A DNA stretch of 64,000 nucleotides, taken from positions 1 through 64,000 of the forward strand of contig CAZXFF010000001.1 in the NCBI GenBank assembly GCA_964640305.1, written 5' to 3'. The notes under the pieces were generated by a model. The model was not told the DNA's origin and did not search any database. It worked only from the letters and a program-made list of their open reading frames with translations. A program made the translations under genes and the position numbers. Shown piece after piece: positions 28,413 through 37,286 of this stretch (positions are counted from its first letter, which is position 1; every line of letters starts with the position of its first letter). The DNA is from Coprenecus sp964640305 (lineage in GTDB: Bacteria > Bacteroidota > Bacteroidia > Bacteroidales > UBA932).

Positions 28413-29393
28413 TCAGATTCCCTCTTTTAATATATCATGTATATGTACCAACCCTGCATATTCTCCGTCCTTCATGACTACGACTGCCGTGATCTTATTC
28501 CGCTCCATCATCGAAAGCGCATTTACTGCCAGGTCACTTATATCTATGGTTTTGGGAGAAGAAGTCATTATATCCCTGGCAGTCACGGCATTCAGATCGG
28601 ATCTGCTTTCCAGCATGCGTCTCATGTCCCCGTCGGTAATGATACCTGCCACGGACCCGTCCCCGTTTACGACCACTGCTGTTCCGAGACGGTTGGAAGA
28701 CATTTCCGGTATTATCCGGACCAGTTTGTCAGCGGGAGACACTGCAGGTCTTTTAGAACTGTCGAAGACGTCCTCGACTTTAAGATAAAGGCGTTTGCCG
28801 ATAGTCCCGCCAGGATGCAGGTTCCCGAAATCCAGGGAAGTAAAGCCGCGCGTTCCCGCCAAAGCCATCGCCATGGCATCCCCTACTATCATGAAGAGCG
28901 TAGTACTGGTAGTAGGTGCCGCTTCTACAGGCTGCGCTTCCCTGCTTACAGGGACATATATTACATGGTCAGAGTGGACCGCCAGGTATGAGTTCAGGTT
29001 AGACACCATGGATATTATAGTGTTCCCGTTCTTCCTGACGAACTGGAAAACCCTTTTTACCTCATCCGTATCCCCGCTTTTGGACATAAGGAGCACTATA
29101 TCATCGGCGGCCAGCATCCCCAGGTCACCATGCAGCGCATCGGTGGCATGCATGAATACCGCCTGCGTGCCTGTCGAGACAAGCGTACCGCACATTTTAC
29201 GGGCGACAATTGCACTCTTTCCCACCCCGGAAAGCACGATCTTGCCTTTGCAGGCCGCCATGCAGGACAACGCTTCCAGGAATGGTCCATCCACCACGGA
29301 ATCCAGTTTCATCACCGCCTCCTGCTCCGTCCGGATGGCCTCCAAAGCATGTTTTTTCAAAATTTCTGTATTATTGTCTATTTTAATTTGCAT
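28413..29393 (-). CDS. kdsD: Arabinose-5-phosphate isomerase with SIS and two CBS domains
   Basis: The 326-residue KpsF/GutQ/KdsD-type enzyme interconverts ribulose 5-phosphate and arabinose 5-phosphate, the first step to KDO for lipopolysaccharide. The SIS domain (about 35-190) has LSGVGKSAIVARKM, ADALHGDLGM and LLMSKSGDTDEVKR. Two CBS domains follow (about 205-326; VVVNGDGSVAGIITDGDMRR, VVVMKDGEYAGLVHIHDIL). It heads the long minus-strand block and is divergent from recQ, with a TACCTTTG element about 32 bases upstream. Confidence 0.9.
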   Translation of the reverse strand: MQIKIDNNTEILKKHALEAIRTEQEAVMKLDSVVDGPFLEALSCMAACKGKIVLSGVGKSAIVARKMCGTLVSTGTQAVFMHATDALHGDLGMLAADDIVLLMSKSGDTDEVKRVFQFVRKNGNTIISMVSNLNSYLAVHSDHVIYVPVSREAQPVEAAPTTSTTLFMIVGDAMAMALAGTRGFTSLDFGNLHPGGTIGKRLYLKVEDVFDSSKRPAVSPADKLVRIIPEMSSNRLGTAVVVNGDGSVAGIITDGDMRRMLESRSDLNAVTARDIMTSSPKTIDISDLAVNALSMMERNKITAVVVMKDGEYAGLVHIHDILKEGI

Positions 29394-29418
29394 AAAACCA
29401 AACTAATCGGTAATTTTA
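29387..29418 (+). promoter_or_regulatory. Probable recQ promoter
   Basis: TTTG (29387-29390) and TAATTTTA (29411-29418) are 20 bases apart, near the TTTG-N19-21-TAnnTTTG pattern. The last G is replaced by A. The -33 element overlaps the kdsD start codon region. Confidence 0.4.
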
Positions 29419-29424
29419 GAGGCG

Positions 29425-29432
29425 CAAAGGTA
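29425..29432 (-). promoter_or_regulatory. -7 element of the kdsD promoter
   Basis: On the minus strand TACCTTTG (29432-29425) matches TAnnTTTG, about 32 bases before the kdsD ATG. A -33 element is not obvious; it would fall inside recQ. Confidence 0.45.
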
Positions 29433-29438
29433 ATAAAT

Positions 29439-31649
29439 ATGAAGATTAGTTCAGAAGAATTGCATAGTAAATTGAAGAAGTTTTTCGGCTTCGACTCATT
29501 CAAAGGAGAGCAGGAAGAAATCATAAAACATCTTATAGGAGGGAACAACGCATTCGTCCTCATGCCAACAGGAGGAGGGAAGTCATTGTGCTACCAGCTT
29601 CCTGCCCTTGTAATGGACGGGACAGCAATAGTCGTATCCCCGCTCATAGCCTTGATGAAGAACCAGGTGGATGCAATACGCGGTTTCATCGCAGACAACA
29701 GCGGAGTGGCCCACTTCCTTAATTCATCCCTGAACAAAGCCCAAATTCAGGAAGTGAAGGAAGACCTTCTGGACGGAACCACAAAACTGCTGTACGTTGC
29801 CCCAGAATCACTTACAAAGGAAGAGACCGTAAACCTGCTGCGCCAGATAAAGATATCATTCTATGCAATCGATGAAGCACACTGTATTTCGGAATGGGGA
29901 CACGATTTCAGGCCTGAATACCGCAACATCCGGCAAATCGTCGAGGAAATCGGAGTCGCACCTATAATCGCCCTTACGGCAACAGCGACCCCGAAAGTAC
30001 AGTCCGACATACAGAAGAACCTCGGCATGACGGATGCAAAGGTATTCAAGAGTTCCTTCAACAGGCCGAACCTCTACTACGAAGTCAGGGACAAATCCAA
30101 CATCAAGAAAGAACTGGTAAAATTCATACGCGCACATCAGGGCAAATCCGGCATCATATATTGCCTAAGCAGGAAAAAGGTCGAAGAGATTGCGGAATTC
30201 CTCAACATAAACGGCATAAAGGCCCTTCCTTACCATGCCGGCATGGATGCCGCCACAAGAGCGAAGAACCAGGACATGTTCCTGATGGAAGAAGTGGATG
30301 TAATAGTTGCGACAATAGCATTCGGAATGGGCATTGACAAACCGGATGTACGGTTTGTAATACATTATGATATCCCCAAGAGCCTCGAAGGATACTACCA
30401 GGAAACCGGTCGGGCCGGAAGGGACGGGGAGGAGGGCATTTGCCTGACATTCTACAGCTACAAAGACATTCTCAAGCTTGAAAAATTCATGCAGGGGAAA
30501 CCTGTTTCCGAACAGGAGATAGGGAAACAGCTTCTCACAGAGACTGTAGCATATGCCGAATCCAACAGATGCCGGAGAAAAATACTGCTCAACTATTTCG
30601 GCGAAGACTACAACGAAGAGAACTGCGGCAACTGCGACAACTGCCTGCATCCCAAAAAGATGTTCGAAGGGAAAGAAGATATGGCGACCGTACTTGAACT
30701 GGTAGCCTCCATGAAAGAGAATTTCAAGGCCGACCACCTTGCCAACATTCTTGCCGGAGAGACAAATTCGATAATAAAGTCATACAACCACCATCTCAGC
30801 GAGTTCTTCGGGATAGGAAAGGACAAGAGCGTAAAATTCTGGATAGCCGTAATAAGACAAGGGATAATACTGCATTTTCTCAATAAGGATATCGAGCAGT
30901 ACGGACTTGTATCCATTACCGACAAGGGCAGGGAATTCATGGCGAACCCGGTATCGCTGATGCTTGCAGAGGACCGGGAATTCACCGACGGTGACGATGA
31001 TGACGATGATGACCCGACAAGTCCGATTGCCAGACACAGCGGTGCCAATGCCGGTGACCCTACCCTTTTTGCCATGCTCAAGGATTTGAGGAAAGACATG
31101 GCAAAGAAACTGAAACTCCCTTCATACGTCATATTTTCGGATCCGTCACTGGAGGACATGTCCATCCAGTATCCGGTCACATTCGAGGAACTGAAAACCA
31201 ACTGCCAGGGGGTGGGCGAAGGAAAGGCAAAGAAATACGGAAAGCCTTTTATAGAGCTTATTGCCAAATATGTGGAAGAAAATGAAATCCAAAGGCCCAC
31301 AGACATTGTGGTAAAGACTCTGGCAAACAAATCAGCTAACAAAATATACATTATCCAGAATATAGACAGGAAAATCCCGTTGGAAGACATAGCGGATGCC
31401 AAGGATATGGGATATTCCGAAATTCTGGACGAAATAGAAAGCATTGTAGCTTCCGGCACGAAAATAGATCTGGACTATTACATCGAACAGGTTGTAGATG
31501 ACGACAAGATAGAGGACATCTACGACTATTTCAAGGAAGAGGCAGAGAGCGACTCTATCGAAGACGCGATGAAAGAACTGGGACCTGACTACAGCGAAGA
31601 GGAAGTACGTCTGGTACGCATAAAGTTCATGTCGGAAGTAGCTAACTGA
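29439..31649 (+). CDS. recQ: ATP-dependent DNA helicase RecQ
   Basis: This 736-residue 3'-5' helicase acts in recombination and fork repair. It has helicase motifs PTGGGKSLCYQLP and IDEAHCISEWGHDFRPEYR, then QETGRAGRDG, an RQC zinc site (CRRKILLNYFG, CGNCDNC), a winged helix, a run of seven Asp (30993-31013), and an HRDC domain (LRKDMAKKLKLPSYVIFSD). A C-terminal helical extension resembles the HTH_40 helicase accessory domain. The ATG at 29439 is chosen; the open frame upstream runs antisense through kdsD. Its end overlaps convergent miaA by 8 bases. Confidence 0.94.
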   Translation: MKISSEELHSKLKKFFGFDSFKGEQEEIIKHLIGGNNAFVLMPTGGGKSLCYQLPALVMDGTAIVVSPLIALMKNQVDAIRGFIADNSGVAHFLNSSLNKAQIQEVKEDLLDGTTKLLYVAPESLTKEETVNLLRQIKISFYAIDEAHCISEWGHDFRPEYRNIRQIVEEIGVAPIIALTATATPKVQSDIQKNLGMTDAKVFKSSFNRPNLYYEVRDKSNIKKELVKFIRAHQGKSGIIYCLSRKKVEEIAEFLNINGIKALPYHAGMDAATRAKNQDMFLMEEVDVIVATIAFGMGIDKPDVRFVIHYDIPKSLEGYYQETGRAGRDGEEGICLTFYSYKDILKLEKFMQGKPVSEQEIGKQLLTETVAYAESNRCRRKILLNYFGEDYNEENCGNCDNCLHPKKMFEGKEDMATVLELVASMKENFKADHLANILAGETNSIIKSYNHHLSEFFGIGKDKSVKFWIAVIRQGIILHFLNKDIEQYGLVSITDKGREFMANPVSLMLAEDREFTDGDDDDDDDPTSPIARHSGANAGDPTLFAMLKDLRKDMAKKLKLPSYVIFSDPSLEDMSIQYPVTFEELKTNCQGVGEGKAKKYGKPFIELIAKYVEENEIQRPTDIVVKTLANKSANKIYIIQNIDRKIPLEDIADAKDMGYSEILDEIESIVASGTKIDLDYYIEQVVDDDKIEDIYDYFKEEAESDSIEDAMKELGPDYSEEEVRLVRIKFMSEVAN

Positions 31650-32493
31650 CGGGAACCTGCTTTTCCTTTGCAAAATATGTCACCTGCCGCTTGGCATAAC
31701 GGCGGGTGTTTCTTTTTACAAGTTCCACAGCTTCATCCAGGGAAATACGCCCATCCAGATACTCGAAAACCTCCCTGTACCCTACCGTATTGAGAGCAGG
31801 CATTTCCCTGAAGGCCTCCAAAGAACGGACCTCATCCACCAGTCCGTCTTCAAACATCTTTTCAGTCCTCCGGTTTATCCTGTCATACAGTTCATTCCTG
31901 TCCATGGACAGACAGATCCTGTCTATGTAGAAAGGACGTGGTTTCTTCGGAGAAGATTTGAAAGAAGAGAATTTCCTGCCGGTTGAAAGAGTCACCTCCA
32001 ATGCCCTTACCACCCGCTGCCTGTTCGAGATATCCATCGTCAGGTAACTTTCCGGATCCAGCACCTTCAATTCTTCGGCCAGAGCCCCTATCCCTTCAGT
32101 CAGCGCCCTGTCTGTCAACTTTTTTCTGAGTTCCTGGTCTGCGGGCGGAAAATCATCCAGACCATAGCAGAACGCATCAGCATACAATCCGGAGCCTCCG
32201 ACCATTACCAGCCGGTCGTAATCGCAAAACAACCTGTTGACCAATTCCAAAGCTTCCAATTCATACTGACCGGCTGAATAATATTGCCTTACTGAATGGG
32301 AATGGATGAAATAATGTTTCGTTTCCTCAAGCTGTTCCCTGGACGGAGGTGCAGTACCTATGTGCATTTCCCGGAATATCTGACGGGAATCACATGATAT
32401 TACGGGAGATCCGTATTCCTTGGCAAGCCGTATGGCATAATCAGTCTTACCCACACAAGTGGGGCCCAGAACAAGAGTTATCGTCTTTTCCAT
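31642..32493 (-). CDS. miaA: tRNA dimethylallyltransferase
   Basis: The 283-residue enzyme adds the isopentenyl group to A37 of tRNAs that read codons starting with U. The P-loop is LGPTCVGKTDYAIRLA. SCDSRQIFREMHIGTAPP, VGGSGLYADAFCYG and the C-terminal KRNTRRYAKRQVTYF are family motifs. It is somewhat shorter than the E. coli enzyme, in line with other Bacteroidetes. It lies 9 bases after the pRiA4b ORF-3-like gene. Confidence 0.93.
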   Translation of the reverse strand: MEKTITLVLGPTCVGKTDYAIRLAKEYGSPVISCDSRQIFREMHIGTAPPSREQLEETKHYFIHSHSVRQYYSAGQYELEALELVNRLFCDYDRLVMVGGSGLYADAFCYGLDDFPPADQELRKKLTDRALTEGIGALAEELKVLDPESYLTMDISNRQRVVRALEVTLSTGRKFSSFKSSPKKPRPFYIDRICLSMDRNELYDRINRRTEKMFEDGLVDEVRSLEAFREMPALNTVGYREVFEYLDGRISLDEAVELVKRNTRRYAKRQVTYFAKEKQVPVS

Positions 32494-32502
32494 GTATGGT
32501 GC

Positions 32503-32994
32503 CTATGCCCCCTCTTCTCCCTCCGGCAATTCATCTTCCTCAAAAGCCGTTTCCTCTGCCTCGTATGAAGGGATGCCTTCTTCCATATAATCGTCATAGG
32601 AAGCAGAGAACTGGTCCGGATTCTTCCCTCTCTCAAGCACCGTAAGAGGATAAGAGAAACGTGGATTGAAATCTGCCTCGCCCATATTCTCCATTACAAT
32701 AGACAGTTTCATCGAAGGGTTGTAGACATACCGGAGACAAGGCTCTTCCTTGGCGATGCAGTCTCCAAGCGTAATACGGTCCATTGACCCGTCCCCCATG
32801 TCAAACATACCGATTCTCCGCATCAGGGTCCCTTTGGCGGAAAATGTATCGAAGAAAGTAATCTGGTCCTGAGAGAAACCCAAATCATTGTTAAGGAAAG
32901 ATCTGAGTCTGAACAACGTCATGGAGGAGTCCAGTTCATACTCCCTCAAAAACACCTTGTTTCCCTTGATTGTTGCTTTGTATCTGTAAATCAT
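32503..32994 (-). CDS. pRiA4b ORF-3-like protein
   Basis: The 163-residue protein begins MIYRYKATIKGNK and has the fold pattern of PRiA4_ORF3-like proteins: a beta-rich N-terminus, the stretch LRSFLNNDLGFSQDQITFF, and LSIVMENMG near the centre. A highly acidic C-terminus (about 133-163) follows. The family name comes from a plasmid gene, but chromosomal copies of this size are common in Bacteroidetes and no mobile element is visible here. The function is unknown. It overlaps the acyl-CoA reductase gene by 4 bases, so the two are translationally coupled. Confidence 0.72.
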   Translation of the reverse strand: MIYRYKATIKGNKVFLREYELDSSMTLFRLRSFLNNDLGFSQDQITFFDTFSAKGTLMRRIGMFDMGDGSMDRITLGDCIAKEEPCLRYVYNPSMKLSIVMENMGEADFNPRFSYPLTVLERGKNPDQFSASYDDYMEEGIPSYEAEETAFEEDELPEGEEGA

Positions 32995-34040
32995 AACATG
33001 TTTTTTGCAATCCGGTTCAAAAACTGCGGAATATCGACTCCGTCAGGATAATCAGCCGGATCAGGTTGCTGTGCAGAACCAAAGTTACGGAAAATTTTTT
33101 GAATTCCGCACCTGTTTGCCTCTGTAAATTTTTCCACATCCTCGTCCGAAGAGAACGGAACATACCATACTGTCCCCAAAGGCAAGTGCATGGCATTGAT
33201 CCTGCATCCGGAAAGGTCTCCTCCATGCAGTCCGGCTGCTTTGACGGCATCAGCAAAGACAAGGACATTCCCGTCCACGAAATGTTCTCCGGCAAGGATC
33301 ATGACGGCCTTGCTTTTAAGATAATTATCCATGAGAAGCTGGCCGCAGCGGGCTTGTGCAAACCGTTCTGCAGCACGGATAATTCCCGAGAAATCATAAT
33401 TCTGCGGTACCAGAAGGCAGGTCACACTCCGGCATCCCAGACCGTAATACAGCAACATGTCCTCTGCAAGTGCATCCAGCTCTGCAGGTGATTCGCTTCC
33501 GTTCAGCAACGCACAGCTGAACCTTGATGCCCTGAGAACCTTCGGTACATCCGGAAACATCCTGCCGAAATGGGCTGCTGCCTCATCCGAACCCATCGAC
33601 AGTAGCGCATCTATCTTCCATCCATCCGTGTCCGCACAGAACTCCACATCAGGGAAGAGTACCGGAAGCAGCCACCTGTCTCTGGACGAAAGTTTGACCA
33701 ATGGCCTCCATCCTGCCGCAAGGACACAAAGAATATCATGGAATGCCACTGCAGGAATGTTCCCTGCAGCAACAATACCGCAGACAGGAAGTCCTGAACC
33801 TGATGCATGCACAGGCTCCGGAAGCCCTGAATACCATTTTTCAAGAACATCCTTGTCAAGAAAACCATTGGCCAGTGCTGCCAATGCCCTTTTCTGCATA
33901 TAGGGTGTAAAAAAAGGATTGGCCTCAGCACCTGCCTCCACCGCAGCATCCAGTGCATCATTGCGCAATTCACCGCAAAGCCATCCGCGAAGCATGTCCC
34001 CCATCCGGGCAAACCTGTATGAAAATCCGTTCCTTTCCAT
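32991..34040 (-). CDS. LuxC-type acyl-CoA reductase
   Basis: This 349-residue protein is related to the acyl-CoA reductase LuxC of the aldehyde dehydrogenase superfamily. GIVAAGNIPAVAFHDILCVLAAG and KLSSRDRWLLP resemble the nucleotide-binding part, and GLGCRSVTCLLVP probably contains the catalytic Cys. LuxC reduces acyl groups to aldehydes with NADPH; without luxD, luxE or luxAB the substrate here is unknown. I chose the ATG at 34040 (MERNGFSYRF), since the extra 12 upstream codons overlap the promoter. It starts a three-gene unit with the ORF-3-like gene and miaA. Confidence 0.8.
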   Translation of the reverse strand: MERNGFSYRFARMGDMLRGWLCGELRNDALDAAVEAGAEANPFFTPYMQKRALAALANGFLDKDVLEKWYSGLPEPVHASGSGLPVCGIVAAGNIPAVAFHDILCVLAAGWRPLVKLSSRDRWLLPVLFPDVEFCADTDGWKIDALLSMGSDEAAAHFGRMFPDVPKVLRASRFSCALLNGSESPAELDALAEDMLLYYGLGCRSVTCLLVPQNYDFSGIIRAAERFAQARCGQLLMDNYLKSKAVMILAGEHFVDGNVLVFADAVKAAGLHGGDLSGCRINAMHLPLGTVWYVPFSSDEDVEKFTEANRCGIQKIFRNFGSAQQPDPADYPDGVDIPQFLNRIAKNML

Positions 34041-34057
34041 TTTGTAGAGAGTCACCG

Positions 34058-34088
34058 CAAAAATACATTTCAGCATGGATAATTCAAA
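34058..34088 (-). promoter_or_regulatory. Promoter of the acyl-CoA reductase-miaA unit
   Basis: On the minus strand TTTG (34088-34085) and TATTTTTG (34065-34058) are 19 bases apart, an exact match to the Bacteroidetes consensus. It ends 17 bases before the ATG at 34040. Confidence 0.68.
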
Positions 34089-34123
34089 AATTTGTCCTAA
34101 CTTAGTGCCTCAAAGCGGAGGAA

Positions 34124-34711
34124 ATGGATCAACTCACAAACGACACCTATAAAAGCATCGCGTCCAAGTCCGAAGGACTCTACAAGGACAAAGGCAGCAA
34201 GTTCATTTCCATAGCATTTCCAGTGACTTCAGAAAACGAGGTGAAGGACATTCTGGAAGCCGTACACAAGGAGTACCATGATGCCCGCCACCATTGCTAT
34301 GCGTACAGGATAGGGAAAGAAGGGGAAACATGGAGATACAATGACGACGGTGAACCGTCATCCACCGCCGGCCGTCCCATATACGGTCAGCTTTTATCTA
34401 ACGGACTCAGCGACATACTGATTGTAGTAATACGCTATTTCGGTGGAATAAAACTGGGAGTCCCTGGACTTATCAAAGCATACAAAGCCGCAGCCGCGGA
34501 TGCAATAGCAAATGCAGCGGTCATCGAAAAGACAGCCACTGAAATCGTGAATGTAAGCTTCGGGTACGAAGAGACCGACAGGATAATGAGAATACTTAAG
34601 GAGATGAACCTGTCACCGGAAGAATACGTATCCGATATGCAGTGCCATATAAAGGTCCGTGTCAGACTCAGGGATGTCGGGACCTTCCAAAACCGGTTGA
34701 ACAAATTCTAA
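34124..34711 (+). CDS. YigZ/IMPACT family protein
   Basis: The 195-residue protein matches the UPF0029 (IMPACT) fold: KSEGLYKDKGSKFISIAFPV, HHCYAYRIG, NDDGEPSSTAGRPIYGQL, VIRYFGGIKLGVPGLIKAYKAAA. A C-terminal DUF1949-like part follows (about 135-195). Its role in bacteria is not settled; eukaryotic IMPACT regulates Gcn2. The ATG has a Shine-Dalgarno-like GGAGG 4 bases upstream (34117-34121 region), unusual for this phylum. pyrB follows 10 bases downstream, so they may be co-transcribed. Confidence 0.88.
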   Translation: MDQLTNDTYKSIASKSEGLYKDKGSKFISIAFPVTSENEVKDILEAVHKEYHDARHHCYAYRIGKEGETWRYNDDGEPSSTAGRPIYGQLLSNGLSDILIVVIRYFGGIKLGVPGLIKAYKAAAADAIANAAVIEKTATEIVNVSFGYEETDRIMRILKEMNLSPEEYVSDMQCHIKVRVRLRDVGTFQNRLNKF

Positions 34712-34721
34712 TATAACTGTC

Positions 34722-35627
34722 ATGTCCAAAAGTTTAATATCAATTCAGGATTTCAGCAAAGAGGAGATACTTCATGTACTGGATGTCGCGGAGGAGTTCG
34801 AACAGAACAAATCCCAGACCTTCCTGAGCGACAAAGTCATCGCCTGCATATTTTTCGAGCCGTCCACCCGTACCAGACTAAGCTTTGAAACCGCATCAAA
34901 CAGACTTGGAGCCAGAGTGATAGGTTTTTCCGATACAGCCAACACCAGCATGAAAAAGGGTGAAAGCCTGAAAGACACTATAAAAATGGTATCCAACTAT
35001 GTAGACCTTATTATAATGAGGCATCCTCTGGAAGGGGCGGCAAGGTATGCATCCGAAGTGGCAAACGTTCCTGTCATCAATGCCGGAGACGGTGCGAACC
35101 AGCATCCTTCCCAGACCCTTCTTGACCTGTATTCCATCAGGAAGACTCAGGGGCGTCTTGACAACATAAACATCAATATGGTTGGAGACCTGAAATACGG
35201 ACGTACCGTCCACTCACTGCTGCAGGCCCTTTCCCATTTCAGCCCGGAATTCACATTCACGGCACCTGACGAGCTCAAGATGCCTCAGGAATACAAGGAA
35301 TTCCTCCATGAAAAGAACATCCCATACAGAGAGACCTCATCCCTTACCGAGTATCTTGATTCTGCGGACATACTTTACATGACCAGAATCCAGCAGGAAC
35401 GTTTTACAGACCTTGTCGAATACGAAAAGGTGAAAAACGTTTACAGTCTGAACTCGTCAATGCTTTCCGGGGTCAAGCCCAACATGAAGATCCTGCATCC
35501 CCTGCCCCGCCTGCATGAGATAACCCAGGATGTGGACAATAGCGAGCATGCATACTATTTCAAACAGGCGGAAAACGGCATGTATGTCAGAATGGCCATC
35601 ATTTCATATTTATTAGGAAAAAGATAG
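34722..35627 (+). CDS. pyrB: Aspartate carbamoyltransferase, catalytic chain
   Basis: This 301-residue enzyme makes N-carbamoyl-aspartate, the first committed pyrimidine step. The carbamoyl-phosphate site is FFEPSTRTRLSFE, with MRHP (residues 89-92) and GDGANQHPSQTLLD. The aspartate site includes NMVGDLKYGRTVHS and HPLPR. The regulatory chain gene lies 12 bases downstream, indicating the allosteric dodecameric enzyme. Confidence 0.96.
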   Translation: MSKSLISIQDFSKEEILHVLDVAEEFEQNKSQTFLSDKVIACIFFEPSTRTRLSFETASNRLGARVIGFSDTANTSMKKGESLKDTIKMVSNYVDLIIMRHPLEGAARYASEVANVPVINAGDGANQHPSQTLLDLYSIRKTQGRLDNININMVGDLKYGRTVHSLLQALSHFSPEFTFTAPDELKMPQEYKEFLHEKNIPYRETSSLTEYLDSADILYMTRIQQERFTDLVEYEKVKNVYSLNSSMLSGVKPNMKILHPLPRLHEITQDVDNSEHAYYFKQAENGMYVRMAIISYLLGKR

Positions 35628-35639
35628 GAGGAAGGCACA

Positions 35640-36125
35640 ATGAACACCAACACTGAAATCAAAAAGGAACTTCGTGTAAGTGCAATAAAAAACGGGACAG
35701 TACTGGACCACATTCCCGCAGATGTAGTACTTAAAGTAGTGAAAATATTAGGGCTGAACGACCATCCCCATCCCGTAACCATAGGAATAGGACTGGACAG
35801 CAAGACAATGGGGAAAAAAGGGATCATCAAGATTGCAGAAAAGTTCTTTGAGGATGACGAACTGAACAAGATTGCATTGGTCGCACCGAAAGCCAGTGTC
35901 AATGTCATCAGGAACTACGAGGTCATTGAAAAGAAAGTCCTCTCGATTCCAAAAGAACTCTGCGGTATCGCAAGATGCATAAATCCTGTCTGCGTAACCA
36001 ATCACGAAGACGTTGAAACCCGCTTTGAAACGATTGTAAAAGACAACGAAATACTGCTGAAATGCCACTACTGCGAAAAGATTACGGACAGCAAGAATCT
36101 CAAGATTATCAGCAATAACCTATAA
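35640..36125 (+). CDS. pyrI: Aspartate carbamoyltransferase, regulatory chain
   Basis: This 161-residue chain binds CTP and ATP through its N-terminal domain (about 8-105, VSAIKNGTVLDHIPA, GIGLDSKTMGKKGIIKI) and joins the catalytic trimers through a C-terminal zinc domain. The four zinc cysteines are in CINPVC and CHYC. A GGAGG Shine-Dalgarno-like sequence lies about 7 bases before the ATG. It pairs with pyrB directly upstream. Confidence 0.95.
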   Translation: MNTNTEIKKELRVSAIKNGTVLDHIPADVVLKVVKILGLNDHPHPVTIGIGLDSKTMGKKGIIKIAEKFFEDDELNKIALVAPKASVNVIRNYEVIEKKVLSIPKELCGIARCINPVCVTNHEDVETRFETIVKDNEILLKCHYCEKITDSKNLKIISNNL

Positions 36126-36159
36126 TTTGCTGGAATATAAAAAAAAAGTTTTACCTTTG
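36126..36159 (+). promoter_or_regulatory. Probable serC promoter
   Basis: TTTG (36126-36129) and TACCTTTG (36152-36159) are 22 bases apart. The -7 element is a full match and the spacing slightly long. It lies 44 bases before the serC ATG; the leader is AT-rich without a Shine-Dalgarno sequence. Confidence 0.5.
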
Positions 36160-36203
36160 ACTTCAATTTTGATATCATTTATTCACCTTAATAAAACAAT
36201 TAT

Positions 36204-37277
36204 ATGAAAGTAGCTCACAATTTTAACGCCGGTCCCTGCGTATTACCCAAACCGGCAATCGAAGCGGCTATCGCTGCTCTTAAAGACTTTAAGGGAACAG
36301 GTATGTCCGTAATAGAAGTTTCTCACCGCAGCAAAGAATGGGAAGCAGTTATGGAAGAATGCCGCAGCCTTTGGAAAGAACTGTTGAACATCCCTGAAGG
36401 ATACAGTGTTCTTTTCCTCGGTGGCGGTGCATCCCTCCAGTTCCTCTATGTTGCAATGAACCTTCTTGAGAACAAAGCTGCTTACCTTGAAACAGGTGTA
36501 TGGGCGAAGAAAGCCCTGAAGGAAGCAAAAGGCATCGGAAACGCATATGCCATCGCATCTTCAGCTGACAAGACATACAGCTACATTCCCAAAGGATATG
36601 AAATTCCTACCGACATCGACTATTTCCACATCACCACAAACAACACCATCTACGGTACAGAGATCCACGAAGACATGGATTGCCCTGTAAATCTCGTTGC
36701 CGACATGTCATCAGACATCATGAGCCGTCCTGTTGACGTTTCAAAATATGCCCTCATCTACGGTGGTGCTCAGAAGAACGTAGGTCCTGCCGGTACCGTA
36801 TTCGTTATCGTAAAGAACGACATCCTCGGCAAGGTATCCCGTTACCTGCCTACCATGCTTGACTACAGGACCCACATCGAAGGCGAATCAATGTTCAACA
36901 CTCCTCCTGTATTCTCTATCTTCGTAATGACCGAAACCCTGAAGTGGGTTAAAGCACAGGGTGGTCTGTCTGCAATGTACGAGCGCAACAAGAAGAAAGC
37001 AGCTATCCTCTACAATGAAATCGACCGCAACTCCCTCTTCGTGGGTACTGCAGCAAAAGAAGACCGTTCACTCATGAACGTATGCTTCGTAATGGCTCCC
37101 GGATATGAAAATCTCCAGGATGAATTCATGGCTTTCGCAAAAGAAAGAGGCATGGTCGGCATCAAGGGACACCGTTCAGTAGGCGGATTCCGCGCTTCCA
37201 TCTACAATGCTTGCCCCATCGAATCAGTTGAGGCTCTCGTAGCATGCATGCAGGAATTTGAAAAACTCCATAAATAA
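36204..37277 (+). CDS. serC: Phosphoserine aminotransferase
   Basis: SerC converts 3-phosphohydroxypyruvate and glutamate to phosphoserine with PLP. The 357-residue protein begins VAHNFNAGPCVLP. It has LGGGASLQFL, the PLP Lys in YGGAQKNVGPAGT and the C-terminal GHRSVGGFRASIYNA. Arginine codons are mainly CGT/CGC instead of the AGG/AGA that dominates in neighbours, which points to high expression. serA follows 9 bases later. Confidence 0.96.
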   Translation: MKVAHNFNAGPCVLPKPAIEAAIAALKDFKGTGMSVIEVSHRSKEWEAVMEECRSLWKELLNIPEGYSVLFLGGGASLQFLYVAMNLLENKAAYLETGVWAKKALKEAKGIGNAYAIASSADKTYSYIPKGYEIPTDIDYFHITTNNTIYGTEIHEDMDCPVNLVADMSSDIMSRPVDVSKYALIYGGAQKNVGPAGTVFVIVKNDILGKVSRYLPTMLDYRTHIEGESMFNTPPVFSIFVMTETLKWVKAQGGLSAMYERNKKKAAILYNEIDRNSLFVGTAAKEDRSLMNVCFVMAPGYENLQDEFMAFAKERGMVGIKGHRSVGGFRASIYNACPIESVEALVACMQEFEKLHK

Positions 37278-37286
37278 GCCGTTGAC

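Noticed and set aside
29130..29438. In-frame upstream extension of recQ by 103 codons.
   Set aside because: It runs antisense through kdsD, does not look like a RecQ N-terminus, and the promoter-like elements lie just before ATG 29439.
32503..32994. Mobile-element or plasmid origin, from the pRiA4b ORF-3 family name.
   Set aside because: There is no transposase, terminal repeat or base-composition change, and the gene is translationally coupled to its neighbour.
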